64,000 nucleotides of DNA from Typhlomys cinereus. Lineage: Eukaryota; Chordata; Mammalia; Rodentia; Platacanthomyidae. Location: NCBI GenBank assembly GCA_023101885.1, contig JALPQD010000053.1, positions 3,474,447-3,538,446 of the forward strand. Reading direction: 5' to 3'. The notes below the pieces were generated by a model. That model ran no database searches. It was not told where the DNA came from and saw only the letters and a list, made by a program, of their open reading frames with translations. Within the stretch, counting starts at the first letter, position 1; each line of letters begins with the position of its first letter. Of the stretch, positions 12,879 through 23,859 are shown one piece after another. Both the position numbers and the translations under genes were made by a program.

Positions 12879-13164
12879 TAAATTTTTTTAATTCATTATA
12901 TATTCAATTGTGCGTGTATGCGTGTGTATGTATGTGTGCGTGTGTGTGTGTGTAGAACCACGGACGAACTCGGGAACCACCATGGACGCCTCCACCTCCT
13001 CCTTGTTTACTCTGCCCTGGGATTCACCGGCTCCGCCCACCAGGACCAGAAACGCAGGCCGCCCTGGCTTCTGCCCGGCGTCTATATGTGGGGTCTAGGA
13101 TCCGAACTCAGGACCTTCCACCTGCAAGGCAGAGGCTTAACCCCGGAGCCATCCTTCCAGCCCC
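12879..13164 (-). mobile_element. B2-type tRNA-derived SINE, young subfamily
   Basis: The head is at the right (GAGCCATCCTTCCAGCCCC) and the AT-rich end at the left (TTCATTATATATTCAATTG). It is flanked by TCTTTCCCCCTTTT-type repeats at 12865-12878 and 13165-13180. The body carries an internal (GT)n at about 12910-12952. Confidence 0.85.
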
Positions 13165-13203
13165 TCTTTCCCCCCCTTTTAATCCCTCTTTTGCTTTCAT
13201 GTC

Positions 13204-13205
13204 TT

Positions 13206-13248
<43 letters not shown>

Positions 13249-13249
13249 A
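13204..13249. repeat. (GT)n microsatellite
   Basis: A run of TG units directly after the SINE's right flank. Confidence 0.9.
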
Positions 13250-13819
13250 TGTGCACACACATGTGAGTGTTCCAGTGAGTTTATTAGGGTTGCTTATGGC
13301 AGCATGCATGAGAAGTTACTTATAGGAGCATGGGCACTTTACAGGTGGCTACACTACTAAGAAAATATCTCTCCGTCAAAACCAATCTATAGATCCTCAG
13401 GGAGACATGGGGCCTCATGAACTTTAACTTCCATTACTTATTACTTTGCTCTTATCATCTGCAAAGAGATTTTTGGCCTCTCTTGATTTATCAAGGTAAG
13501 AACTTGGACAGGATTTTAAGTCAGAGTCTCAGGAACTAAGAGTAAATATTTTCCTGGGTTTTTTTTTTTTTTTTTTTCTGTCCTGCAGGTTTGGGGGCCT
13601 AGTACTTGTAGGTGTAAAGCCCTGGTTTCAAGTATTCAAATATCCTTTTGTTACTTTTGCTTTATACTTGCATTTTTCTTTCCACATATACAGACTTCAG
13701 TTTCTTTTGTAGGTTGGACTTGAGGTCAGGAGCTGATTGCCAATTCCTAGTGTATATGCTCCTAATAATTAATAGACAATGACAAAATTATGTGGAAAAA
13801 CCACTTAAAAGTGATTTGA

Positions 13820-14010
13820 TAGACTAGGATGTAGCTCAGTTGTAGGGTTCAAGAAACCCTGGGTTCAGTGTCAAGAACCAAGAAAACTGAACATGATGAC
13901 TTCCTCTAATCCCAGCACTCAGCATATTAAGATAGGAGGACTGGAAATTGACTACCTAGAGAATTAGGACTAACCTGGGCTAAAGACTGTCTTGAAAAAA
14001 AGATGAAATA
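13820..14010 (+). repeat. Diverged B1/B4-like SINE
   Basis: ACTAGGATGTAGCTCAGTTG followed by CTCTAATCCCAGCACTC matches a tRNA-like head fused to a B1-like body, ending in an A-rich tail. Confidence 0.55.
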
Positions 14011-14379
14011 TTATTAAAAGCTGTAAGTAATTCATTGCAAGAGGAATGAGTAATACTTGCAGTAGAATATAATTATTATGGGACTTTGAAAGTAGAGATC
14101 AAGCCTTTTGAGTTAGGGTGTTCAGAGAAACTTTATCAGAGGAGTTCCTAGAGAATACTAAGCTGGAAGTTGTTATTAAGTATTAGTAAAGTATTAGTAA
14201 ATAACCACAAAATAAAACAACATGAACTGGGAAAGATGAAAATGAAGAGATAACTTACATTTTGTGTTTACAAGTATATTGTAAGCTAGGAGATCCATGA
14301 CTCTTTAGATGTGAGAATAGCCATTAATTTCAAAAGTGGATATAGTCCTAAGATATATCCATAGTATGTAAAATAAGAT

Positions 14380-14505
14380 TTTTTTTTTTTGATACAGGTT
14401 CTCACTCTGTAGCTCTGTCTGTCCTGGAACTTACAATGTAGCCTAGGTTAACCCTAAACTCTCAGAAATCCTCCTGCCTCAATTGTGAGCCCCCATCCCT
14501 GGTTT
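14380..14505 (-). repeat. B1-like SINE (minus)
   Basis: Poly-T then GATACAGGTTCTCACTCTGT and CCTGGAACTTACAATGTAGC is a reverse-oriented B1. 14510-15266 beyond it shows nothing recognisable. Confidence 0.7.
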
Positions 14506-15280
14506 AAAATAAAACTTCTTCAAGTCAAAGGGAAGAGGTAATGTTGTTACCTAGTTCCTTAAGCTTCCACATTCTGACACTGGATGTCGTTTTCAAGCAT
14601 GCCATGAAAATGTTTTCTCAGTATACACCTAAGAACATTTAGACATAAATAGTCAAAAATGACAAGTTATGGAGGACATTCCGGATGAGAACCAACATCC
14701 TGCAGTGTTTCTTCATGACAGGTAAGATAAAAATTCTCAGCTGATTTCTCCCTGGTATACTCTTCTTTCTTGGCATTTGTGATATCTCTGCCTTCAAATC
14801 CTTTTCTTGTTTTTGATAGCTGTATCTTTGTTTCCTTCATGTTTATTTTTTCTTTGCTCCTTAAAATGATGATATCCAGATTCTGTTTTCTCTTTCCTTC
14901 TATTTTCTAATAATTTCACTCATGTTCTTTAACTTTTAACTGATGAATCCCAAATTGCAATCTCTACCTCAACTGTTTTTCATGAGATCCAGACTTACAT
15001 AACCAATTGCCTGTAGATATTATCACCTGAGTGCTCAAGACTGTGCTCATCATATTTTTTTCTCCTCTACTTCTTTTTCTGTTTGCTTTCTTATAAAGGG
15101 TACTAGTCACCTCTCCTCTTCCTTGTAGTATGTGATATGGGAAAACAATTATCTTATTAAAGCATTTCCTCTATTGGATTATGAACTGACTTGAAATAAG
15201 TCATAACTTTCTTATCCTTCCTTTTATAATGCCTAGGGATTTAATTGGTATGTATGTGATGGAATCAAGAATTCCAAAAG

Positions 15281-15588
15281 CTGGGGCTGGAGAGGTGGCT
15301 TAGGGGTTAAGCCTCTGCCTTGCAGGTGGAAGGCCCTGAGTTCAGATCCTAGACTCCACATATAGATGCCAGGCGGAAGCGGGGGTGGCCTGCATTTCTG
15401 GTCCTGGTAGGGCGGAGCCTGTGAATCCCGGGGCACAGTAAACAAGGAGGAGGTGGAGGCGGTCCATGGTGGTTCCCGAATTCATCCATGGTTCTACACA
15501 CGCATACATACATGCACACGTGCGTGCACGCGCACACACATACACACACACACACACACACACAATTGATTAAAATAATAATAAAAAA
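15281..15588 (+). mobile_element. B2-type tRNA-derived SINE, young subfamily
   Basis: The head is GGGGCTGGAGAGGTGGCTTA, with an A-box (GTGGCTTAGGGG) and a B-box-like GAGTTCAGATCC. It ends in (CA)n and ATTGATTAAAATAATAATA. A perfect duplication AAGAATTCCAAAAG is present at 15267-15280 and 15589-15602. Confidence 0.92.
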
Positions 15589-15619
15589 AAGAATTCCAAA
15601 AGAGTGTGTTTTAGTTTGT

Positions 15620-16045
15620 CAATGGCTGTGTCATAGTTGGACACAGGTGTTAACTTGATAATTGAAGGTTTGAGCTCTGGGCACATTTGTAGAGAATTAG
15701 TGGTTGAATTAGTCTCAGAGCAGACCTGCAGGAGATTGTCTAGCTGATGGGGAAGGCTCAGCCCATGGTGGGTGTGATTAGACCCTCGAATAAAATACAG
15801 ACAGCTGGTTGAGAGAGTTGGCATCCTTTTGTACACTTGGCAGGACATACTGGTCTGGTAAGTAAGGATGGTCCCTTTCTCAGCCATTATGTAAAAATGG
15901 TGTGGCTATTTTCCTTGGCCTTGGTGTTGGCATGAACTTTCTTGTCAAGTTAGACTGAGAACTGTAACCAGATAATCATAAGAGACAATAAACCCCTTGT
16001 TCTTTTAAGCTGTTTGATGGTTATTTATCAGCAACCATGCAGGCA
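15620..16045 (+). repeat. Unclassified interspersed repeat, copy 1
   Basis: It is a homologue of 50233-50660 in the same orientation: both contain CAGGAGATTGTCTAGCT, then TTGAGAGAGTTGGCATCCTT, and near the end ACCCTTGTTC/CCCCTTGTTC with TTTATCAGCAACCA. It has an LTR-like or internal-repeat feel, but I cannot name the family. Confidence 0.7.
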
Positions 16046-16269
16046 AACTGCATTAGGCTGCTATAGCAAAATAACGTGAACTTTATCTTAACAGTTATAG
16101 AGACCAAAAGTCCCAAGTCAAGATGTTAACAGGGTTAATTCCTTCTGAAGAATGTTTTGTAGTTCACTTTTATTAGTTTCTTGATGGACATTTTCTCACT
16201 GTCTTTTCTGCCTGTCTTTATGTCCAAAATCTCCTTTCTCATCAACGCTTTATATTAAAAAGATGAATC

Positions 16270-16541
16270 TTGGGGGCTGGAGAGGTGGCTCAGGGGTTAA
16301 GCCTCTGCCTTGCAGGCGAAAGGTACTGAGTTCGGATTCTAAACCCCACGTATAGATGCCAGGCAGAAGCAGGGGTGGCCTGGGTTTCTGGCCCTGGTGG
16401 GGGGGAGCCTGTGAATACCCGGGCAGAGTAAACAAGGAGGTGGAGGCGTCCATGGTGGTTCCCGAATTCGTCCATGGTTTTACACACACATACATTCATG
16501 CACACACTCACAATTGAATAAATAATAAAATTAAAAAAAGA
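16270..16541 (+). mobile_element. B2-type tRNA-derived SINE, young subfamily
   Basis: It is flanked by a perfect 18-bp duplication, ATATTAAAAAGATGAATC, at 16252-16269 and 16542-16559. The head is GGGGCTGGAGAGGTGGCTCA and the terminus ATTGAATAAATAATAAAAT. Confidence 0.94.
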
Positions 16542-16639
16542 ATATTAAAAAGATGAATCAAGTCTCATTATATAGTTCTCCTGCTTCAACACGTTGAGTG
16601 CTAGGAGTATAGGTATCTGGCTTAAATTTCTCTCCTTTC

Positions 16640-16950
16640 TGTGTGTGTATGTATAGGTACACATGCACATGTGTGTGCATACATGTTGAGGCCAGAAGAT
16701 GACTTCAGGTGTTGTTCCTCAAGAGCCATCCATCTTATTTTTTTGACAGGGTCTCTCTTCAACATGGAGCTAGCTGATGAGGATAGGCTGGCCGGCTGAC
16801 TAGCAAGCCCTAAGAAACTTCCCCTCTGCCTCTCCAATGCTAGGCTGATAGACACACTTCACTATATCCGCCTTTTTCACATGGGTTCTGGGGATGGTTC
16901 TTGTGCTTTTAAGGTGAGCACTGTACCAACTGGTCATCTCTTTGTCCCTA
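16640..16950 (-). repeat. Old B3/B2-like SINE
   Basis: The segment GAGGCCAGAAGATGACTTCA, then GACAGGGTCTCTCTTCAAC, resembles reverse-oriented B3-type SINEs. Confidence 0.5.
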
Positions 16951-17099
16951 AATTTCCTCTTTTTATAAGGTTATCATCAGTCACACTAGATTAGGACTTG
17001 ATGACTTCATTGTAAACTTATTTTCTTCTGTCACATTTTGTAGTAGGAGTTAGAATTTCAGTGTATAAATTGGTACGTGTGTGGGGGAGGTACACACAC

Positions 17100-17465
17100 A
17101 ATTCATTGTAGTCTGTTTAGGGAGCAAGAACTAATTACCATATATTAGGTAGTTTATAAACAACTGAAATTTATTTTTAAAATTTTAGAGGCTAAAAAGT
17201 TCAAGATCAAAATATTGACAGGTTCAGTGTCTGGAGAAGGCCCGAATTCTAGTTCATGGATGGTGTCTTCTTCCCATTGTGACATATGGTACAGGAATGA
17301 AAGAGCTTCCTTTGACCTATTTTATGAGAATGATGATTCCATTCATGAGAACTCTGCTCTCATGACACAATCACTTCAAAGGATCTTACCTTATAATGCA
17401 ATCATCTTGGGGTTAAGATACCAGCATATGGATTGGGGGAGGGCCATTTATACTATTTTGTAGTT
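17100..17465 (+). repeat. Ancient interspersed repeat, family not named
   Basis: AGTTCAAGATCAAAATATTG, GTTCAGTGTCTGGAGAAGG and later ATCATCTTGGGGTTAAGAT match a known pattern of an old mammalian repeat with a spurious 82-codon frame. I do not treat that frame as a gene. Confidence 0.5.
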
Positions 17466-17719
17466 CAACCCATAAAAAGTACCAAAGCAACTTTTTTGCT
17501 CTTTTAATTCTAGGTCTTGTCTCCTGACAAAGTTTGTAACCCTCATCATCCTCATGCTGACTGATGGTATGTTAGAGAGTGCATGTGGGAGTAGAGAAGA
17601 TGGAATGGTATAGTCACTGAGTACCAGGGGTTTGATCACATTTAGAATGTTTGGGAAGTTAGGTCTGTAGATATGGACAGGAAAAAGATCTTCAAAAATA
17701 TGCTGTGAACTTAGGCCTT

Positions 17720-18061
<342 letters not shown>

Positions 18062-18071
18062 CTTAGGCCTT

Positions 18072-20645
18072 AACTAATTCACTGAAGCGTTTTGAGTAAA
18101 AGGATGATAAAAATCTATGTACAATGAATTAGTAAAATGGATTATGGCAGGAGGAATAAGGAGGAGGTGTTTCCAGAGGAAAGATAACCAAAGAAAAGGA
18201 ATATTTTGTTGTACTTTAGATGGCAATTAATTAAGTTTGAATTAAATGTTGCAAAGAGGTAAACATTTGATCTATAAGAAAGTAAATTATACTTGGTGAC
18301 TGTGAGGCAGGTCATAGATGATTCTGTTCCAGATGGAGATTTTGAATATGAAAGCTGGTCATAGTAGTGAACACTTATAATCCTTACACTCAGGAGGTAG
18401 AAACAGAAGGATTTTGAATTAAACAAGTTTGGGCTGTGTAGTGAATTGCACAGACAGACTATGGATATGAATACAAGAATGAAAGTATCAAAAGAAACCT
18501 TTCTCATCTGCTTGGGATTCTTAACATTAAGTTGATAACCTGGTACTTGAGGTGTTTAGTCAACACCAGCAGTGGGTTATTGTCAACATTCCTTGCTTTC
18601 CAAGTTAAATCTGGTGTGCTCTCCCTTCATCTAATTGAGTACTTCTCTTTCACTTTATCATGACTCCCTGTTATTAGGACAGATATCCCCAACTAAGAAT
18701 AGGTCTCCTTAAAACTAACACTCTTCCTCTCTGCAAATTAAGTAGCTTCTTCTAAGTTGGTGTTCCATACCTGATTTTTGTACATGGAATTCTATGTAAT
18801 AAATCTCCTCCTCAGGGGTCACTTTATTGAGTGTTAAGATGCTTAAGATTTATATACCAACTAAGAACATAATCCCAAAAGCTTTGAGAAACAGGGACGT
18901 AAATCAAAAGACTGCTTCATATTTGGATTTCCCTAAGATATGTTTAGGAAAAAGCTGTGAAGAAGTAAAAGGGGTATTTGATTAACATCAAGCCAGTTGG
19001 TCTCACCTTAGTACAAGATGTTCTCTTTTCCATAAAATTACAAATGAGCAAACCAAAGCAGTAAGGTAAAACTGAAACTTCAAGTTTTGGGTCTGCCATA
19101 ATGAATCCTCGACAAATGGCATTTCTATCTCCTTTGGGTATAGAAATTGAGGCAATCCGTGGGCTGGCCAGGTACATATATAAGGTCTCAGTCTGGAAGC
19201 TATGACTTTTTTTTTTTTAAACCAGGATTAGATGAGGGCCATAGTCATGTATACTATCTTTGAGTTTTCAGACAAAGAAAAAAGGCTCCCCCGAAAGTAT
19301 TATTCATTTGGTTCCAAATGGATGTCCTCTATAATCTTTGGGCAGTATAGAGTAAAAACCTAACTGTTGAGGTAAGCAGTCATGAGCATTTTGTTATTGG
19401 CTCAGGGTTTTGCTAATCAGGGATGGTACTTGACCTAATTATAAACTGAGATTTTTCAGCAGTTTGTGACTCCTTAAGCCTCCTTGTAGCTTGTTGAGTC
19501 TGATTTAGGCTGTGTGGCAGCTATGTCTTAGCACATCAGTAAACTCTGCAAAGTTCATTTCCTTAGGATATCATGTTCTTGAGGGAAGAAGGAAGAGCAC
19601 CTTCCATTGCCCATCATTTCTGTTTGCTTATAATTTCTGAACGGTTTAAGGAGAGCATAATTCTATGAGAGAGGAAAAAAAAAAGACTTTCTTCAGCCAC
19701 CAGACAAATCATTTTCTTCATATATAAAACAAACTCCAGTCGTGTGACCACTTGTTAATCCCTTCATATTGTTTCTGGCTCTCCTTAGGTAATAAAAAAA
19801 GGACTCCTGTGTAAGATAGACCTACTCTTTTGTGTCTTTTGTATATATATGATTGTTGTTATGAGAAGACAAGACAAAGTAGGCACTTACTGATCCTGAT
19901 GTATCCAATCTTTGGCAGTGATACCTGACTTCTCAGGGAAGGGAGGCCCTGAAAAGGAAAGCCAGGTTTGTTAATAGGCATGTTCTTTGCTTCCAAACCA
20001 GTTGTATCTGGCATTGGGATTGTTAAGGCCATCCTCCAGTATTCTTAATGACACTATTTAGTTGCTAGTTAAAGAAGAATTTGGTGCATCAGATCTTCTG
20101 ACTAACCCACCCATTCAGCTCTCCTTTAGAGCTCCTGCTGCTCTGAACCTTCCCACAACTCTGCGTGAGTGTCAGTGTCTCATGTTGAATTTCCATCTTG
20201 ACTCATCTGTCTCTAGGCGAAGATCTCTGCAAAGATTTAAATTGGGAACCAGACTTTGAGAATGTCTGTTGAGAGCATTTCACAGCTTTTGGATAAATGC
20301 CTTTCCCTTCTTAACCCAATCTGTTTTTCCAGCTTTGCCCAGCTAGCTCCTGAGCAGCCAGCCTTGCTTTGAGGTTTCCCAACTGAGGCAGTTTCTGTAT
20401 TATTTCTTACTCAAAAAAACACCCCATTCTCTTAGTCTGCTAAGGATTATCAAGGAGGTTGCATTGTTGCTGACATGGCTAGAGAAATAGAAATGGCCTA
20501 CCCATCCTAAAGGAGATCTGCATCCTTTGGTCATATGATATATGAGCATCTGTGAGCCTTGCAGGACTGTGGACGAAGTCTTCCTTTTATCACAAGAGCT
20601 TATGTTGATGACTGCTGTGTACTACACACTTTCCACTTATCCTCC
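18072..20645. other. Intronic sequence, one B1-like SINE at about 18345-18460
   Basis: GCTGGTCATAGTAGTGAACA and ACTCAGGAGGTAGAAACAGA mark a diverged B1. Otherwise I see no gene, no plausible exon and no clear repeat. Confidence 0.4.
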
Positions 20646-20649
20646 GTAT

Positions 20650-21012
20650 TAGCCTTTTTTCTCGTTGCTGTGACATAATACCTGACAAAACAAAACCAAC
20701 TTCAGGAAGAAGTGGTTTGTTTGATTTACAGTTTAAGTACAGTCCACCATGGTGAGAAAGGTACAGCAGTAGGTATGTGAGGCACCTGGTCACATTGAGT
20801 CTATAGTCAAGAAGTAAAGAGAAATTATTGCGGGTGTTCTACTTGCTTTTTCCTTTTTATTCAGTCCAAGGACCCCAGCCCATGGAAAAGTGCCACCCAA
20901 ATTCAGGTTGCATCTTCCCACCTGTTAAACTTCTCTTGGAAGTACCCTCCTCATAGACACACTTCCAGGTGATTTCAAGTTTCATAAAGTTGACAGTTAA
21001 GATTAATCATCA
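20650..21012 (+). repeat. Old rodent interspersed repeat, family uncertain
   Basis: TTGCTGTGACATAATACCTG followed by GAAGTGGTTTGTTTGATTTA, then CAGCCCATGGAAAAGTGCC, is a common rodent repeat pattern. A short L1 end lies directly after it. Confidence 0.45.
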
Positions 21013-21105
21013 CGGGGAACAGAGGGGTCGGGGGGAGGAGGAGGGAGGGAGGGAACCGGTGTTAAGTTTGTATGAGCGGAAATAATAATAAAAAATGTTA
21101 AAAAA
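21013..21105 (+). mobile_element. Severely 5'-truncated L1 3' end (plus)
   Basis: GGGGAACAGAGGGGTC, then GGGAGGGAGGGAACCGGT and TTTGTATGAGCGGAAAT with an A-rich tail is the plus-strand equivalent of the L1 3' terminus at 6300. Confidence 0.75.
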
Positions 21106-23179
21106 ATTAATCATCACATCCATTTTGCTTTTACTGAGATGTGGGGAAATGGTAAACACAACGGTAATTTGTGGTCAAAGACATGAGCATTCCTGTGATG
21201 TTCGAAGATTAGAGATAGCAAAATTTGTTATGTCTCACATCCTAAACATATCTGCCACCCTCTGAGTTTTTCCAAAAAGTCCAGACTACTTAGAGAATGA
21301 GCTGAATGTGTTTGAGTAGCCAGATGAACAGAACAAGAACCATTAGTCATTGTAATACCACCTGAGGCCTCAGCCAAGCTCTGGAGCCATCTTGGATGAT
21401 ACAGGAGGCAATTTCCTGGTTATGGGGGAGTATCTTCCCTCAGTCAATGAAAGTGGGAGCTTTTCCTCACCATAGAAAGGACCCAAATCTCATAAGGACA
21501 GTTGCTGCTCTGGACTCTTTGGCCGTTTTCAATCCTTTACCTCGTTCTCCTGGCTCAATCCTGGGTAACTTCACAATAAATTGGCTGTGACTTCCACTGA
21601 AATTTGACAGTTTTCAAGATATTCTTCTGTATTTAGATGTGGTTATAGTTGTGCTGTCAGCCTTTATCTCTCTTGTCATCCAGCCAGCTTCCAACTGGGT
21701 TAGAGGTATTTGCTCTGCTGGCAGTATTGGCTGCATAATGAGGTGGATGGTTAAGAAATGGGTTGTTTAGCATCTCTTAGAATCTAATTTTTTTCCTTGG
21801 TTGAGGGGGAAGCAGTGATATGGGGAAAAGGAAGCTAGAAGGCAAAAGTTGACTCTGGTACCCTTTCTCCTCATAATCTTGGATAAGCTAAGGGAAGTCA
21901 TTGTTAATTCAATATTACGTTTTGAGCTGAGTGTGGTAATTTATGAACCTGTAATTCCATTACATGAAAAGCTGAAGCAGAAGATTACTTCAAGTTCAAG
22001 ATCAGCATAGGCTTAACTACAGAGTTTAGGTCATCCTGGGCTTTGAAGTCAGGCCCTTTTTCAAACGAACAAAAAAATAAACAATTTAAAAGTAAAAACT
22101 TGTCTTTTCTATAGTGACAGAACTTAGGATGACCCCTGTAAAAGAATTACTATTCTAGATTAAAGGGACCAGATCCTAGTGTGGATTCACAAGTAATTTT
22201 TTTTCCAGGTAGCAGAATCTATAGAAAGACTTTTCTCATTCTGTTAAGATCAGAGAAGGTAGAAGAGAAATACCTTCACTGGATTTTTGCTGGCAGTTCA
22301 GTGAGGATGATTCTGAGATTGTTCTAGGTGCAGGAAGCAATGTTTTTTTTTTTTCTAGATCTGTGGTTACAGGATGGAAAAAGGCATCATGTTTCATGTA
22401 TTTAATATTTTATGATCCAGAGCTTCAAGGATCCCTAGGGTTGTGCTCAGACATTATTTTGTAGTGAACAACGTGAATATTCTTCGAAGAAAAAGATATT
22501 TGATTTCCCAATGAATCTAACTAGAATTGTAGAATTGTTAGAAATTGGGACTACAGGAGAAGCACTGGTCGAGCAAAAATCTCTAAGGAGCTAGGGCTGT
22601 CATTGGCAAAGAAGTGTATGAAATTTAGGATCATGAAAATGAGGCTCTAAACCTTAGATGACTTTTGATTAATATTGTATCAATTTAGGTTCCTGAGTTT
22701 TGAATTCTGGATTTCCAAGCAGTCTTTGGTCTTGACTGTCACAGCTGTGTGTCCATCTAGGCATCCTCAGTTTCTCTTTCTCCCTAGTCATTTCATTGCT
22801 ATAATCTAAGAGAGTTCTCTTGCAGTGCCTGTTCAGAAAGAACCAAACTAGATGTGAACTCCGAGAACATGGCATTGTTTAATGTGACTTGCACTTGGGC
22901 GTGCTACCTGCTCTTCAGCCTCTCCAGAGACTGATGGCAGATTGTAGAGGTACAAAACAAGACAACCTAGAGCTTATTTCCGTATAAGAAGACTCTCTTT
23001 ATATTGTGTTGCAGCAGTTATTTGCTGTGTTCTGAGTTCCCTCTGAGATTGAGAGCTTTTCAAAATATAGGTCTCCATCTATATCTCTCTTTTATTCTAT
23101 AGCTCATACAAGAGAGGTGGATAAACAGGAGAAAGAAGGAGGGGAAGGAAGAAAGGAGAAAAATGGGGGAGGGGCAAGA
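21106..23179. other. Intronic sequence, one B1-like SINE at about 21915-22085
   Basis: GCTGAGTGTGGTAATTTATG and CTACAGAGTTTAGGTCATCC mark the SINE. The rest contains no gene or repeat I recognise. Confidence 0.4.
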
Positions 23180-23230
23180 ATAGAATCTATATTTAGTGAG
23201 AGAGAGAAACACTCACCAAGGGTGTGTGAG
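23180..23230 (+). promoter_or_regulatory. Unc13b: Candidate TATA-like box and start region of the brain-type promoter
   Basis: A TATATTTA element lies at 23188-23195. It is followed by a GA-rich, then CpG-containing stretch (GTGCG, GCGCC, ACGTG, GCCGAGC) that contrasts with the AT-rich flanks. The known existence of a brain-specific Munc13-2 isoform with its own N-terminus implies an internal promoter upstream of the 31.8-kb exon, and this is the best candidate in the window. The transcription start itself cannot be read from sequence. Confidence 0.35.
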
Positions 23231-23859
23231 TGAGCTTGCTGGCGAGGATTGTGTGCGTGAGTGTTCTGGGAAGGGGGTGTGTGCGCCAGCAACGTGTGAG
23301 GAGGGCTGGTGCCCTATGGGAGGATGCAGGCAGGAAGCAGCTGGAGAGGAGGAGGAGCAGCAGCCGAGCAGGAGCTGCCCTGCTTTCCTCTCAATCCTAA
23401 GAATCTCAAAGCACAGAATCGATTAACTTAGAATTCCACATCCAGTGAAGTTTGGCTGCTATTGCCTTCAGCAGGCTGGTCTTCAGAATCTCCCCTCCGT
23501 AGAGGTGTGGTCCAGATTGGATTCCTAGATTTTCAGCGGAGAGACTCCTGCCCCGCCTTCACTGAGGGAATTTCTCTGCTAGGCATTGTTCCTATCATCA
23601 ACTTTGCACGGAGGAGCCAGCCAGCTGGGTGCTACTGAGAATAATAGCTCCTTGGCTCTGTTTGTCGGTTAGTCAAGCCGGCTAGTCAAGTCATTGGGCT
23701 GTGGCTTAGAAAGTTCATCTTCTCTGTCAAATCGAGGAGTGCTTCTGAATGGATTTCCTCTTAAAGACAACACTTGCATCCTAAAACTTGAGAATTTGTG
23801 GCTTTTATTTTTTTTTTTCTTTCCATTTCTTTAACCCTTATTTTGGTTGCAGCAGCAAG
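23220..23859 (+). other. Unc13b: Candidate first non-coding exon of brain-type Unc13b
   Basis: The segment is repeat-free and moderately GC-rich. It ends in GCAGCAAG followed by GTAAGT at 23860, a consensus donor. It lies 8 kb upstream of the strong acceptor at 31829. It holds several short ATG-initiated frames and no long one, as expected of a 5' leader. An alternative reading is that the pyrimidine-rich run at about 23803-23848 plus TTGCAG forms an acceptor, making only CAGCAAG (7 nt) exonic. The 5' end is approximate. Confidence 0.4.

Noticed and set aside
17215..17463. 82-codon open frame
   Set aside because: The DNA is an old interspersed repeat; the frame has no family resemblance or splice context.
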